From positions 47,837 through 98,093 of the forward strand of contig DENB01000062.1 of the NCBI GenBank assembly GCA_002359495.1: DNA of 50,257 bases, read 5' to 3'. The DNA comes from Enterobacteriaceae bacterium UBA2655. GTDB lineage: Bacteria; Pseudomonadota; Gammaproteobacteria; Enterobacterales; Enterobacteriaceae. Of the stretch, positions 1 through 11,259 are shown piece after piece (positions within the stretch are counted from its first letter, which is position 1; the number at the start of each line of letters is the position of its first letter). A program made the translations under genes and the position numbers. The notes below the pieces were generated by a model, which did no database searches, was not told the DNA's origin, and was given only the letters and a program-made list of their open reading frames with translations.

Positions 1-1802
1 CAGTCAGTATCCAGCGCCTGTTCAGGCTCAGCCGCAGGCGCGGCTGCGATGGTAAAGAGCGGCTCGACCGGTCCCTCGTCCACCAAATCTTTCATTGGAG
101 AGAAGTCGAAGGCGGCGGCAGGATCGAGGCTAAAGGTTGGACCGTCGTCCTGCGGAATTTCAGGCTGCGTATAGCGATGCTGCTGCTGTTCGGCGAACTG
201 GCGGGCAAGAGATGCCTGATGGCGCGTTTCTTCATCATCTTCGTCGTCGTTTTGCTGCCAGCTTTCGCCGTAGCGCTGCTGCTGCTGCGAATTAAACGCC
301 TCGCGCAGTTGAGCTTCTTGCAGAGCCGCGTCGTCTTCAACGGAGCCTGAATCATGAATCGGCGCGACCGGCTCTTTTTGCTCAGTTTCTTTCGCTTTCT
401 CTTCCGCCAGACGTTGCGAAGGCAGCTTGATACCGAAAGAGGCAAGCTCGCGTCGCGTCGGAATTTTTACCGGATTAGGCCGCGGCAGTTCCGGTCCGAT
501 TCCCTGCTTCACCTGCGGATTGTACTCCCCTTCCGGCGCGGCGCTGAAAGCGGGAATAAAGGGCGCAGAATGTGTCGTCTGCGCTGCGGAAACCGCAGCG
601 ACAGTAACCGCCGTTGCGCCGACCGGTATCTCTGGCGCATGCGTCGTCGCTTCTCGCCAGTCGCCCATTTGCGGACCTTCGTCCTCTTCCGGCTGAGAAT
701 ACCCCGCTATGCCCGCTGGCTGCTCGTCAGGTATGTCAAAACGATACAGCGGCGGCGCTTCGCGCTGCGCGGTAAAAGCGGACGTCGGCGCCGCAGTGGG
801 TTCAGGCGCCGGAGAAATGTTAGGGTTTTGCGGCGCGGCGGCTGGCGTCGTAGCCGGCGGCGTTGCAGGAGGAGCCGATGCGGCGGCTGGCGTCGGCGCA
901 GGCTGGGCAACGGCCGCCGTCGAAGCATAAGTGGATACAGGCGCGGCGGCTGGCGTCGTCGCAGACTGCGCGTCGTCAGGCATGGCCGATTGCGCTGATG
1001 CCGGCGCGGCGGTCGTCAGCAACGGATTCTGCCGCTCCGCCACTTCCGCTTCGAGCAACTCGTGTTTACGCGGCGCGGCTAACAGCACGTCGTCTTCAAT
1101 ATCATTATCGATCGCCGCTTTTCCTGATGACCGGGATTCAACGATATCCTCTTCGTCGTCCTCTTCTTCCCAGGGCTCGTCATGACGGGAACGGTTGCTG
1201 GCTAAGGTTAAAACGCCCATCACCGCGCCGCCGATTTTTTCCGCAATCGTTAGCCATGACCAGCCGGTATAAAGCGTAATGCCCGCCGCCCAGACGCACA
1301 GCAGGGTCAGCGTACCGCCGGCTGGGCTGAACCAGGGCGCCATCGCATTGCTGACCAGGCTGCCGATCACGCCGCCTGATGCGAAATACCAGATATCATC
1401 CGCATTGAGCGCCGCCAGGCCGCAGGTGGTTACCACCAGAGCCAGCACGCCGATCAGCCGCAGGCCGACAGCGAAATAATCGATGTAATCCTGGCGATCG
1501 CGCTGACGAAACGTAATCCAGCAGAGACCAAGAATAACCGGCGGGATCGCATACGCCATGATGCCGAAGATGAACAGCAGCGTATCCGCCAGCCAGGCGC
1601 CGACGCTGCCGCCTATATTATGGATGGGTTCATGCCAGGCGGTTTGCGACCAGCTGGGGTCAGAAGGATTGAAACTGACCAGGGAGACCATCAGATAGAT
1701 GGCGAAAAGGGCAACGAGAATAAGCAATGCTTCCAGCAGTCGACGACCACTGCTGAGCGGCTGTAACGAAACGTCTTTGTCTTCTGTGTATTCCTGGCTC
1801 AA
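1..1802 (-). CDS. ftsK: DNA translocase FtsK, N-terminal 600 codons (runs off the window)
   Basis: FtsK anchors at the division septum and pumps chromosome termini apart, activating XerCD at dif. Only the membrane domain and linker are visible; the motor and gamma domains lie beyond base 1. Translation begins at a TTG at 1802 (MSQEYTEDKDVSL), 5 nt after a GGAGAG ribosome site. The start and the TTG codon agree with my recollection of E. coli ftsK. Residues about 20-45, 75-105, 115-135 and 140-175 are hydrophobic, matching the four-helix N-terminal domain. An acidic stretch (EEEDEEDIV) near residue 205 and a long Ala/Pro-rich then Gln-rich linker follow. Linker length and composition vary widely in this family. 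The gene lies downstream of lrp on the same strand, with a 121-bp gap. Confidence 0.96.
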   Translation of the reverse strand, partial: MSQEYTEDKDVSLQPLSSGRRLLEALLILVALFAIYLMVSLVSFNPSDPSWSQTAWHEPIHNIGGSVGAWLADTLLFIFGIMAYAIPPVILGLCWITFRQRDRQDYIDYFAVGLRLIGVLALVVTTCGLAALNADDIWYFASGGVIGSLVSNAMAPWFSPAGGTLTLLCVWAAGITLYTGWSWLTIAEKIGGAVMGVLTLASNRSRHDEPWEEEDDEEDIVESRSSGKAAIDNDIEDDVLLAAPRKHELLEAEVAERQNPLLTTAAPASAQSAMPDDAQSATTPAAAPVSTYASTAAVAQPAPTPAAASAPPATPPATTPAAAPQNPNISPAPEPTAAPTSAFTAQREAPPLYRFDIPDEQPAGIAGYSQPEEDEGPQMGDWREATTHAPEIPVGATAVTVAAVSAAQTTHSAPFIPAFSAAPEGEYNPQVKQGIGPELPRPNPVKIPTRRELASFGIKLPSQRLAEEKAKETEQKEPVAPIHDSGSVEDDAALQEAQLREAFNSQQQQRYGESWQQNDDEDDEETRHQASLARQFAEQQQHRYTQPEIPQDDGPTFSLDPAAAFDFSPMKDLVDEGPVEPLFTIAAAPAAEPEQALDTD

Positions 1803-1839
1803 GAGAACTCTCCAGGTGCCTGTAAATTATGAAGGCAAC

Positions 1840-1862
1840 AGCGCCGGGCCAAGCCCGACGCT
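1840..1862. repeat. Short GC-rich inverted repeat between lrp and ftsK
   Basis: The arms AGCGCCGGGC and GCCCGACGCT pair over 10 positions, one of them a G-T wobble, around a 3-nt loop. No T run follows on either strand, so this is not a standard intrinsic terminator. It sits 38 bp upstream of the ftsK start and 62 bp past the lrp stop, where it could modulate read-through or shield the lrp mRNA end. Function is inferred. Confidence 0.4.
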
Positions 1863-1923
1863 GGTCCTGTATGAATTCACAGGAGTGTACCGAAATCCTG
1901 CAAGCTTTGCACCTGCCCCTGCG

Positions 1924-2418
1924 TTACCGGGTTTTAATAACCAATCGGTTACTCTGTTTAACCTCTTCCATCACCACGTACGTACGGGTATCGTTTACGC
2001 CGGGCAGACGCAACAGGGTTTCCCCGAGCAGTTTGCGGTAGGCGGACATATCCGGCACGCGGGTTTTCAGCAGGTAGTCAAAATCACCGGAAACCAGATG
2101 ACACTCTTGAGTTTCCTCAAGTTTTTGCACAGCGGCGTTAAATTGCTCGAACACATCCGGCGCGCCACGATTCAGAGTAATCTCAACGAAAACTAGCAGT
2201 GAAGCATCCAAATAATGCGGGTTTAACTGTGCCGTATAGCCAAGAATAAAACCCTGACGTTCCAGACGACGCACACGCTCAAGACACGGCGTAGGCGATA
2301 ACCCTACGCGTTTGGAAAGTTCTACGTTTGAAATTCGACCATCTTTCTGTAATTCATTCAGAATATTTCTGTCGATTCGATCGAGATCTTTCCCGGGGCG
2401 TTTCTTATTGTCTACCAT
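1924..2418 (-). CDS. lrp: Leucine-responsive global regulator Lrp
   Basis: Lrp is a nucleoid-associated regulator of amino acid metabolism, transport and pili that senses leucine and self-assembles as octamers or hexadecamers. The 164-residue product has the family length and is almost identical to E. coli Lrp. It has an N-terminal AsnC-type helix-turn-helix (about residues 11-72, including RISNVELSKRVGLSPTPC) and a C-terminal RAM ligand domain (about 80-150, including LVSGDFDYLLK). I chose the start at MVDNKKRPG; an in-frame ATG 39 nt upstream adds 13 residues absent from known Lrp. It is divergent from trxB across a 519-bp region and followed by ftsK on the same strand. Confidence 0.98.
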   Translation of the reverse strand: MVDNKKRPGKDLDRIDRNILNELQKDGRISNVELSKRVGLSPTPCLERVRRLERQGFILGYTAQLNPHYLDASLLVFVEITLNRGAPDVFEQFNAAVQKLEETQECHLVSGDFDYLLKTRVPDMSAYRKLLGETLLRLPGVNDTRTYVVMEEVKQSNRLVIKTR

Positions 2419-3906
<1,488 letters not shown>

Positions 3907-3935
3907 CTTGTTAATATTCTGATCCTATTTACCTG

Positions 3936-3964
3936 AGGCGACGGTTAAACTGTCGCCTTTTTTA
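3936..3964 (+). terminator. Intrinsic terminator of trxB
   Basis: AGGCGAC and GTCGCCT form a 7-bp stem around a 9-nt loop, followed directly by a T tract. It lies 30 nt past the trxB stop and isolates trxB from cydD. Confidence 0.9.
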
Positions 3965-4050
3965 TTGCCCCTTGCTACAGTGCTTGCGCCTTTAACAGAC
4001 AGTTTTTCCGCCTCTTTTAACCCTGGTTTCTGATAATCGAGCGGCATCGC

Positions 4051-5820
4051 ATGAATAAAACCCGGCAACAACTCCTTATCCGCTGGTTACGAGAGCAGCG
4101 TCGCTACAGCAAACGCTGGTTAGGTTTCGCCTCGCTATTAGGCTTATGCAGCACGCTCGCGATGATTGCGCAGGCCTGGCTGCTCGCCGCGCTGCTTCAG
4201 GCGCTTATTGTCGAGCGCCGCACCCGCGCTGAACTCCTCACGTTGCTGCTGCTTCTCTTTGCCTGCTTCATTCTGCGCGCGGTCTTTAACTACTGGCGCG
4301 AGCAGGCGGGCTTTCGCGCCGGGCAAGCGATCCGCAAGGCGCTGCGCAAACAGGTGCTGGATCGTCTGCGCGAGCTGGGACCGGCGTGGATTCAGGGAAA
4401 ACCGGCCGGCAGCTGGGCTACACTGCTGCTGGAGCAAATCGAAGAGATGCAGGATTATTATGCCCGCTACCTGCCGCAAATGACGCTTGCCCTGCTTATT
4501 CCCTGCGCTATCCTGGCGACGATTTTTCCGGTTAACTGGGCGGCAGGTCTGATTTTACTGACGGCCGCGCCGCTGATTCCGCTGTTTATGGCGCTGGTCG
4601 GCATGGGCGCGGCAGACGCCAACCGCCGCAACTTCCTCGCTCTGGCGCGGCTCAGCGGCGATTTTCTCGATCGCCTGCGCGGCAGGGAGACGCTGCGGCT
4701 GTTTCATCGCGAACAGGCCGAACAGCAGGCTATCGCCGTCAGCAGCGAAAGCTTTCGTCAGCGCACCATGGAAGTCTTGCGTCTCGCCTTTCTCTCTTCC
4801 GCCGTGCTGGAGTTCTTCGCTTCGCTCGCTATCGCCGTGGTGGCGGTTTATTTCGGCTTCTCTTATTTGGGCGAGCTTGATTTTGGTCATTACGACCAGC
4901 GCATCACGCTGTTCGCCGGCTTTCTGGCGCTTATTCTGGCCCCGGAGTTTTTTCAGCCGCTGCGCGATCTCGGCGCCTTTTATCATGCTAAAGCTCAGGC
5001 GACCGGCGGCGCCGACGCGCTGGAGCGCTTTATGCATGCCAGCGCAGAGTCGCCAATGCGCGCAGGTGACCGCACATTAACGGAGGGGACGACGCTGACC
5101 CTTGAAGCGCGCGAACTGGTGATCTGTACGCCGACCGGCAAAACCCTTTCCAAACCCCTGACCTTTACGCTGCATCCCGGCGCGCGCGTCGCGGTTGTAG
5201 GTCCGAGCGGCGCGGGGAAAACCTCTCTGCTGAACCTGCTGCTGGGCTTTTTACCCTACAAGGGATCGATCAGGGCTAACGGCGTTGAGTTAAGCGAGCT
5301 TGAACCGGGCCACTGGCAGCGTCATCTGGCCTGGGTCGGGCAGAATCCTCATTTACCGGCGGCGACCCTGCGGCAGAATATTTTGCTGGATAGCGAAGAG
5401 GATGCGCAGCGGCTTGACGCCGTGCTGCAGGCGTCCGGCGTCAGCGAGTTTCTTGATCAACTGCCGCACGGTCTGGAGAGCGAAACGGGCAATCAGACGC
5501 TGGGGCTGTCGATCGGCCAGACGCAGCGCGTCGCCGTCGCGCGCGCTTTGTATAAGCAGGCCAGCCTGCTGCTGCTCGACGAGCCTGGTGCCAGCCTGGA
5601 CGCGCACAGCGAAGAACGGGTTATGCAGTCGCTGGAACAGGCCGCGCGTCGCCAGTCGACGCTGATGATCACCCACCAGCTGGACGGCTTGCAGGAGTGG
5701 GATGAGATTTGGGTGATGCAGGCCGGACAGATTGTACAGCGCGGCCCCTACAGCCGCTTAACGCAGCAGGAAGGCCCATTCAACCAACTGCTGCGGCACC
5801 GTCAGAAGGAGGTGGTTTGA
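4051..5820 (+). CDS. cydD: Heterodimeric ABC exporter subunit CydD (glutathione/cysteine export)
   Basis: CydDC is an inner-membrane ABC transporter required for assembly of cytochrome bd. It has been reported to export glutathione and cysteine, and more recently to move heme. The 589-residue protein has the family length (E. coli 588). An ABC transmembrane domain with about six helices occupies residues 20-320. The nucleotide-binding domain follows, with Walker A GPSGAGKT near residue 384 and Walker B LLLLDEP. Its signature is LSIGQ where the canonical form is LSGGQ; E. coli CydD is likewise non-canonical here. The stop overlaps the start of cydC by one base, so translation is probably coupled. 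Confidence 0.97.
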   Translation: MNKTRQQLLIRWLREQRRYSKRWLGFASLLGLCSTLAMIAQAWLLAALLQALIVERRTRAELLTLLLLLFACFILRAVFNYWREQAGFRAGQAIRKALRKQVLDRLRELGPAWIQGKPAGSWATLLLEQIEEMQDYYARYLPQMTLALLIPCAILATIFPVNWAAGLILLTAAPLIPLFMALVGMGAADANRRNFLALARLSGDFLDRLRGRETLRLFHREQAEQQAIAVSSESFRQRTMEVLRLAFLSSAVLEFFASLAIAVVAVYFGFSYLGELDFGHYDQRITLFAGFLALILAPEFFQPLRDLGAFYHAKAQATGGADALERFMHASAESPMRAGDRTLTEGTTLTLEARELVICTPTGKTLSKPLTFTLHPGARVAVVGPSGAGKTSLLNLLLGFLPYKGSIRANGVELSELEPGHWQRHLAWVGQNPHLPAATLRQNILLDSEEDAQRLDAVLQASGVSEFLDQLPHGLESETGNQTLGLSIGQTQRVAVARALYKQASLLLLDEPGASLDAHSEERVMQSLEQAARRQSTLMITHQLDGLQEWDEIWVMQAGQIVQRGPYSRLTQQEGPFNQLLRHRQKEVV

Positions 5821-7550
5821 TGAAAGCGTTGCTGCCTTTCCTGCGTCTCTGGCACCGTCATCCCTGGCGACTGGCCCTGAGTCTGGCGCTGGCCATTTTG
5901 ACGCTGCTGGCGAGCGTGGGCCTGCTTACACTCTCCGGCTGGTTCCTGGCCGCCGCTTCGCTGGCAGGCACCGCCGGGCTTTACAGCTTTAACTATATGC
6001 TTCCCGCCGCCGGGGTGCGGGGCGCCGCGATTGTACGCACCGCCGCACGCTATTTCGAGCGGCTGGTGAGCCACGATGCGACCTTCCGCGTGCTGCAGCA
6101 TCTGCGCGTCTTTACCTTTTCCAGGCTTATCGCGCTTTCGCCGGGCCAGTTGGCGCCGTTTCGCCAGGGCGAGCTGCTCAACCGTTTCGTCAGCGACGTC
6201 GATACGCTGGATCATCTCTATCTGCGGGTACTTTCTCCGCTGGCGGGCGCTTTTATCGTGATTGTTGTCGTCACGCTCGGGCTTAGCTATTACGATCTCC
6301 GGCTTGCGCTGACGCTGGGCGGTTTGATGATGGCGACGCTGCTGATTGTGCCCCCGCTCTTTTACCGCCTCGGCCAGCCTGCAGGCCAGGCGATAACCCA
6401 GCGGCGTGCGCGCTGGCGTCTTCAGCTGACCCGCTGGCTGGAAGGCCAGGCCGAGTTGCGAATTTACGGCGCGGAAGCGCGCTGGCGACGCGAGCTGGAT
6501 CAATGCGAAGCGTCATGGCAACAGGCGCAGCATCAGCAGCACCGTCTGATTGCGCTGGCGCAAAGTCTGATGATTTTACTCAGCGGCGTCGCCGTTTGCG
6601 CCATGCTGTGGCTGGGCGCCGCCGACCCACAAAGGGTAGCGGCTTTCGGGCCGCTCATCGCGCTTTTTGTCTTTTGCGCGCTGGCGGCGTTTGAAGCCCT
6701 TGCGCCTGTCGCCGGGGCGTTTCTGCATCTCTCGCAAGTGATCGCTTCCGCACAGCGCGTTGACGAAATTATTTCGCAGCAGCCCGATATCCTCTTTCCG
6801 GCGAAACCGGCGCCGTCGACACCCGGCATAGCGATCGACATCGCGTCGCTGCGGTTTAGCTACCCGTCCCGTCCCGAACCGGTTCTGAACGGGTTCGCTT
6901 TGTCTGTGGCGGCCGGCGAGCGTATCGCGCTGCTCGGCCCGACCGGCTGCGGCAAAACCACCCTGCTTGCGCTGCTGACCCGCGCCCGGGAGGCCCAACA
7001 GGGCGAAATGCTGTTGAACAACGTGCCGCTGGCGCAATGGGATGAAGCCAGCCTGCGTAAGCGCATCAGCGTGGTCACGCAGCGCGTTCACCTCTTCAGC
7101 CAGACGCTGCGTGATAACCTGCTGCTGGCCGCCCCGGCGGCGACGGACGATCAGCTGGCAGCGGCGTTGCGGCAGGTTGGGCTTAGCGCGCTGCTGGAAA
7201 ATGAAGAGGGGCTGAACGCCTGGCTGGGCGAAGGCGGCAGACCGCTTTCCGGCGGCGAACTGCGCCGTCTCGCCATCGCGCGCGCGCTGCTGCACAACGG
7301 CGATCTCTGGTTGCTGGATGAACCGACTGAAGCGCTGGATGCCGCCACTGAACAGCAAATTCTGACGCTGCTGCAGGAGGTTACGCAAAACAAAACGGTG
7401 ATTATGGTGACGCACCGTCTGACCGGGCTGGAAAAGATGTCGCGAATTTGCGTGATGGATGCCGGCAGGGTGATCGAACAGGGCAGTCATCGGGAATTAA
7501 TCTCAAAACGCGGGCGCTATTGGCGTTTGCAACAACGCTTTGCGCTATAG
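5820..7550 (+). CDS. cydC: Heterodimeric ABC exporter subunit CydC
   Basis: This is the partner of CydD in the exporter needed for cytochrome bd and periplasmic redox balance. The 576-residue product (E. coli 573) starts at the ATG in the TGATG overlap with cydD, preceded by AAGGAGG inside the cydD end, so the start is well supported. An N-terminal six-helix transmembrane domain spans about residues 15-310. The nucleotide-binding domain has Walker A GPTGCGKT at 373-380, signature LSGGE and Walker B LLDEPTEALD. The aat start follows 33 bp later with no visible terminator, so cydDC and aat may share a transcript. Confidence 0.97.
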   Translation: MKALLPFLRLWHRHPWRLALSLALAILTLLASVGLLTLSGWFLAAASLAGTAGLYSFNYMLPAAGVRGAAIVRTAARYFERLVSHDATFRVLQHLRVFTFSRLIALSPGQLAPFRQGELLNRFVSDVDTLDHLYLRVLSPLAGAFIVIVVVTLGLSYYDLRLALTLGGLMMATLLIVPPLFYRLGQPAGQAITQRRARWRLQLTRWLEGQAELRIYGAEARWRRELDQCEASWQQAQHQQHRLIALAQSLMILLSGVAVCAMLWLGAADPQRVAAFGPLIALFVFCALAAFEALAPVAGAFLHLSQVIASAQRVDEIISQQPDILFPAKPAPSTPGIAIDIASLRFSYPSRPEPVLNGFALSVAAGERIALLGPTGCGKTTLLALLTRAREAQQGEMLLNNVPLAQWDEASLRKRISVVTQRVHLFSQTLRDNLLLAAPAATDDQLAAALRQVGLSALLENEEGLNAWLGEGGRPLSGGELRRLAIARALLHNGDLWLLDEPTEALDAATEQQILTLLQEVTQNKTVIMVTHRLTGLEKMSRICVMDAGRVIEQGSHRELISKRGRYWRLQQRFAL

Positions 7551-7583
7551 TCATAGCGTATTCTAGCAAGGTAGAGCAACGCG

Positions 7584-8276
7584 ATGAGACTGGTACAGCT
7601 GTCACGAGAGTCCCTGCATTTTCCGCCGCCGGAAATGGCGCTGCGCGAACCCAACGGTTTGCTGGCGATGGGCGGCGATCTCTCCCCTGCCCGTCTGCTA
7701 AATGCCTATCAACGCGGTATCTTTCCCTGGTTCTCGCCGGGCGATCCGATCCTCTGGTGGTCGCCCGATCCGCGCGCCGTTCTGCTGCCGGAATCTTTCC
7801 ACCTGAGTCGCAGCATGAAACGCTTCCATAATCAGTCGCCCTATCGGGTGACGATGAATCAGGCGTTCGCTGAGGTGTTGCAGGGCTGCGCAACCGGACG
7901 TCAGGAAGGCACCTGGATCACTTTCGAAGTCAAACGCGCCTGGCTGCGGCTTTTCGAGCTTGGACATGCCCACTCCGTCGAGGTCTGGCATAACCATAAG
8001 CTGGTTGGCGGTATGTATGGCCTCGCGCTGGGTAAGATTTTTTGCGGCGAATCTATGTTCAGTCGCATGGAAAATGCGTCGAAAACCGCGCTTTGGGTTT
8101 TCTGTCAGCATTTCCTGAAGCATCAGGGACGGCTGATCGATTGCCAGGTTTTAAACCACCATACGGCCTCGCTTGGCGCAGTGGAAATCCCCCGCGTTGA
8201 TTATTTACAGTACGTTCAGACGCTTGCCTGGCAAAAAATTTCGCCCGGCTGCTGGAGCACGCAAACGCTTTTTTAA
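7584..8276 (+). CDS. aat: Leucyl/phenylalanyl-tRNA-protein transferase
   Basis: Aat transfers Leu or Phe from aminoacyl-tRNA onto proteins with N-terminal Arg or Lys, making primary N-degrons that ClpS delivers to ClpAP. Both partner genes lie within 4 kb. The 230-residue protein has the Leu_Phe_trans family length. It retains residues known to matter in E. coli Aat at the same numbers: W111, G155-E156 (CGESMFS) and D186 ([10 protein letters not shown]). The [17 protein letters not shown] signature near residue 48 is typical. It is downstream of cydC on the same strand. Confidence 0.97.
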   Translation: MRLVQLSRESLHFPPPEMALREPNGLLAMGGDLSPARLLNAYQRGIFPWFSPGDPILWWSPDPRAVLLPESFHLSRSMKRFHNQSPYRVTMNQAFAEVLQGCATGRQEGTWITFEVKRAWLRLFELGHAHSVEVWHNHKLVGGMYGLALGKIFCGESMFSRMENASKTALWVFCQHFLKHQGRLIDCQVLNHHTASLGAVEIPRVDYLQYVQTLAWQKISPGCWSTQTLF

Positions 8277-8314
8277 CCGGGCGTTGATGTTTTGCATACA
8301 CCGCGCGGCAAAAG

Positions 8315-8323
8315 TGATATAAT
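8315..8323 (+). promoter_or_regulatory. Distal infA promoter candidate, extended -10
   Basis: TGATATAAT contains a perfect TATAAT -10 with the TG extension one base upstream. A TTGCAT lies 20 bp upstream, too far for a normal -35, so recognition would rely on the extended -10. It is about 300 bp before the infA start. Confidence 0.55.
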
Positions 8324-8523
8324 GATTTCGTTTGGTATGTCGTTCGCGCTTCGCCCCCGGCGAACCGGAATTGCCAGGCTGGGAATCCCAACGCACTCTC
8401 GGAACTGTTTCAATCGTGCGCGTGTCACCGGTTGATTCAGATTCTTAGCCCGCTAATCCCCCGCAGACGTCAAAAACACCCGAATTTAACCGAGATGCTC
8501 GCGTAACTGCGCGACGCACGGCG

Positions 8524-8553
8524 AAGCGTTGGCGTATGCGCCAACGTTTCTTT
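8524..8553 (+). terminator. Terminator-like hairpin in the infA leader
   Basis: An 11-bp stem (AAGCGTTGGCG with CGCCAACGTTT, one G-T wobble) closes on the loop TATG and is followed by CTTT. It lies downstream of the distal promoter and directly overlaps the -35 of the proximal one. It could end aat or distal-promoter transcripts; the T tract is weak, so efficiency is uncertain. Confidence 0.55.
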
Positions 8554-8579
8554 ACATAAATCATGGAATTCGGCATTAT
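8551..8579 (+). promoter_or_regulatory. Proximal infA promoter candidate
   Basis: TTTACA (8551-8556) and CATTAT (8574-8579) are separated by exactly 17 bp, matching sigma70 at 5 of 6 and 4 of 6 positions. The predicted start is about 35 nt before the infA ATG. Confidence 0.55.
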
Positions 8580-8599
8580 CTTGCCGATTCAACTGTTAG

Positions 8600-8839
<240 letters not shown>

Positions 8840-8880
8840 GTTGCTCCCTGACCCTGTCGTTAGTTAACTAAAGCGACACG

Positions 8881-8914
8881 AAAAAAAGGCCGGATGATTA
8901 TCCGGCCTTTTTTA
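8881..8914. terminator. Bidirectional terminator between infA and clpA
   Basis: GGCCGGAT and ATCCGGCC form an 8-bp stem around GATT, with seven A on the left and six T on the right. It works for infA on the plus strand and clpA on the minus strand. Confidence 0.93.
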
Positions 8915-8927
8915 TCTCTGCAAAAGC

Positions 8928-11204
8928 TTAGTGCACTGTGCCTTCTGCTTTGCGTTTTTCCGCGCTCAGGAAATGGTAGGTAAGCTGGTTTTTCTCTTTG
9001 TCCAGCCCGACGGAAACCGATCCTCCGTCCACCAGCGAGCCAAACAGCAGCTCGTTCGCCAACGGTTTTTTCAGGTTTTCCTGCACCGTACGCGCCATCG
9101 GACGCGCGCCCATCGCCCTGTCGTATCCTTTCTCCGCCAGCCAGTCGCGCGCTTCGTCGCTCACTTCCAGTGAAACGCCTTTCGCATCCAGCTGCGCCTG
9201 CAGTTCGACGATAAACTTATCCACCACCTGATGAATCACCTCGGTAGAGAGATGTTTGAACCAGATAATGTTGTCGAGACGGTTACGGAACTCCGGCGTG
9301 AAGATCTTCTTGATCTCTTCCATCGCATCGGTGGTGTTGTCCTGATGGATCAGCCCGATGGACTTACGCTCGGTTTCACGCACCCCGGCGTTCGTGGTCA
9401 TCACCAGCACTACGTTGCGGAAATCCGCTTTGCGTCCGTTATTGTCGGTCAGCATGCCGTTGTCCATCACCTGCAACAGCAGGTTGAAGACGTCCGGGTG
9501 CGCTTTTTCGATCTCGTCCAGCAGCACCACCGCATGCGGATGTTTAATTACCGCATCCGTCAGCAGACCGCCCTGATCGAAGCCCACGTAGCCCGGAGGC
9601 GCGCCGATTAAGCGGCTCACGGTATGGCGCTCCATATATTCCGACATATCGAAACGCAGCAGCTCGATACCCAGGGCTTTCGCCAATTGAACGGTCACCT
9701 CGGTTTTCCCGACGCCGGTAGGGCCGGCGAACAGGAAAGAACCTACAGGCTTGCGCTCCTGGCCCAGCCCGGCGCGGCTCATTTTGATTGCTTCCGTCAA
9801 GGCTTCGATGGCATTGTCCTGACCAAACACCAGCATTTTCAGGCGCTCGCCGAGGTTTTTCAGCGTATCGCGATCGGTTGCCGACACGCTCTTCTCAGGA
9901 ATACGGGCGATACGCGCCACCACCGTTTCGATATCGGCCACGTTGACCGTTTTCTTGCGTTTGCTGGCCGGCTGCAGACGCGCTCTGGCGCCCGCTTCGT
10001 CAATGACGTCGATAGCCTTATCGGGCAGATGACGATCGTTGATATATTTCACCGCCAGTTCAACCGCCGCGCGCACCGCTTTCGCGGTATAGCGCACATC
10101 GTGGTGAGCTTCATATTTCGGCTTCAGACCATTAAGGATTTGCACCGTTTCGTCGACAGAAGGTTCGGTAATATCGATCTTCTGGAAACGACGCGCCAGC
10201 GCGCGGTCTTTTTCGAAAATGTTGCTGAATTCCTGATAGGTGGTAGACCCCATCACGCGGATTTTCCCACCTGACAGCAGCGGTTTGATCAGGTTGGCCG
10301 CATCCACCTGACCGCCGGACGCAGCGCCGGCACCGATGATAGTATGAATTTCATCGATAAACAGGATGCTGCTGTTGTCTTGCTCCAGCTGTTTCAGCAG
10401 CGCTTTGAAACGCTTCTCGAAATCGCCGCGATATTTGGTGCCCGCCAGCAGCGAGCCGATATCCAGCGAGTAGATGGTGCAGTCTTTCATCACTTCCGGC
10501 ACGTCGCCCTGCACGATGCGCCAGGCGAGACCTTCGGCGATGGCGGTTTTACCGACGCCTGATTCGCCCACCAGCAGCGGGTTGTTTTTGCGGCGACGGC
10601 AGAGAACCTGAACGGCGCGTTCCAGCTCTTTATCGCGGCCGATCAGCGGATCGATACCGCCGACGCGAGCAAGCTGGTTAAGATTGGTGGTGAAGTTTTC
10701 CATACGATCCTCCCCGCCTGCTTGCTCTTCGTTAACCGGATGTTCGGGATTCTGCGCCTGGTGAGGCTCGTCTTTACGCGTGCCGTGGGAAATAAAGTTC
10801 ACCACATCGAGACGGCTGACTTCGTGTTTCCGCAGCAGGTAAGCCGCTTGCGACTCCTGCTCGCTAAAAATGGCGACCAGTACGTTAGCGCCGGAGACTT
10901 CGCTGCGGCCGGATGACTGGACATGGAATACCGCGCGCTGCAACACGCGCTGGAAGCTGAGCGTCGGTTGCGTATCGCGCTCCTCTTCGCTGGCGGGCAA
11001 CACCGGCGTGGTTTGTTCGATGAAGGCTTCGAGTTCCTGCCGCAGAGCCACGATATCCACCGTACAGGCTTCCAGTGCCTCTCTGGCCGACGGGTTACTG
11101 AGCAGAGCCAGCAACAGATGCTCGACGGTCATAAACTCATGTCGGTGCTCACGCGCTCTGGCGAAAGCCATGTTTAAACTGAGTTCCAGTTCTTGATTGA
11201 GCAT
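8928..11204 (-). CDS. clpA: ATP-dependent Clp protease ATPase and unfoldase ClpA
   Basis: ClpA is the hexameric AAA+ unfoldase that feeds ssrA-tagged and N-degron substrates to ClpP. The 758-residue product equals E. coli ClpA in length. An N-terminal double Clp_N repeat (about residues 1-145) docks ClpS. D1 has Walker A GESGVGKT at 213-220 and D2 has GPTGVGKT near 495. The IGL loop ([10 protein letters not shown]) for ClpP docking is present near residue 615. clpS lies immediately upstream on the same strand, 55 bp away. The C-terminal sequence is slightly different from E. coli but ends at the same point. Confidence 0.98.
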   Translation of the reverse strand: MLNQELELSLNMAFARAREHRHEFMTVEHLLLALLSNPSAREALEACTVDIVALRQELEAFIEQTTPVLPASEEERDTQPTLSFQRVLQRAVFHVQSSGRSEVSGANVLVAIFSEQESQAAYLLRKHEVSRLDVVNFISHGTRKDEPHQAQNPEHPVNEEQAGGEDRMENFTTNLNQLARVGGIDPLIGRDKELERAVQVLCRRRKNNPLLVGESGVGKTAIAEGLAWRIVQGDVPEVMKDCTIYSLDIGSLLAGTKYRGDFEKRFKALLKQLEQDNSSILFIDEIHTIIGAGAASGGQVDAANLIKPLLSGGKIRVMGSTTYQEFSNIFEKDRALARRFQKIDITEPSVDETVQILNGLKPKYEAHHDVRYTAKAVRAAVELAVKYINDRHLPDKAIDVIDEAGARARLQPASKRKKTVNVADIETVVARIARIPEKSVSATDRDTLKNLGERLKMLVFGQDNAIEALTEAIKMSRAGLGQERKPVGSFLFAGPTGVGKTEVTVQLAKALGIELLRFDMSEYMERHTVSRLIGAPPGYVGFDQGGLLTDAVIKHPHAVVLLDEIEKAHPDVFNLLLQVMDNGMLTDNNGRKADFRNVVLVMTTNAGVRETERKSIGLIHQDNTTDAMEEIKKIFTPEFRNRLDNIIWFKHLSTEVIHQVVDKFIVELQAQLDAKGVSLEVSDEARDWLAEKGYDRAMGARPMARTVQENLKKPLANELLFGSLVDGGSVSVGLDKEKNQLTYHFLSAEKRKAEGTVH

Positions 11205-11259
11205 TAGGCACCTCCCCCAATTATCGCTCTGACGGCCTGACTCCTATATGGAGACAGGT

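Noticed and set aside
354..998. Arg-rich plus-strand frames of up to 214 codons opposite the FtsK linker
   Set aside because: Product is runs of Arg and Gly from the reverse complement of Ala/Pro codons; the ftsK frame is continuous across the region.
5500..5530. CydD signature LSIGQ as a degenerate, inactive ATPase site
   Set aside because: CydD proteins, including E. coli, normally deviate from LSGGQ at this position; this is a family trait and not a lesion.
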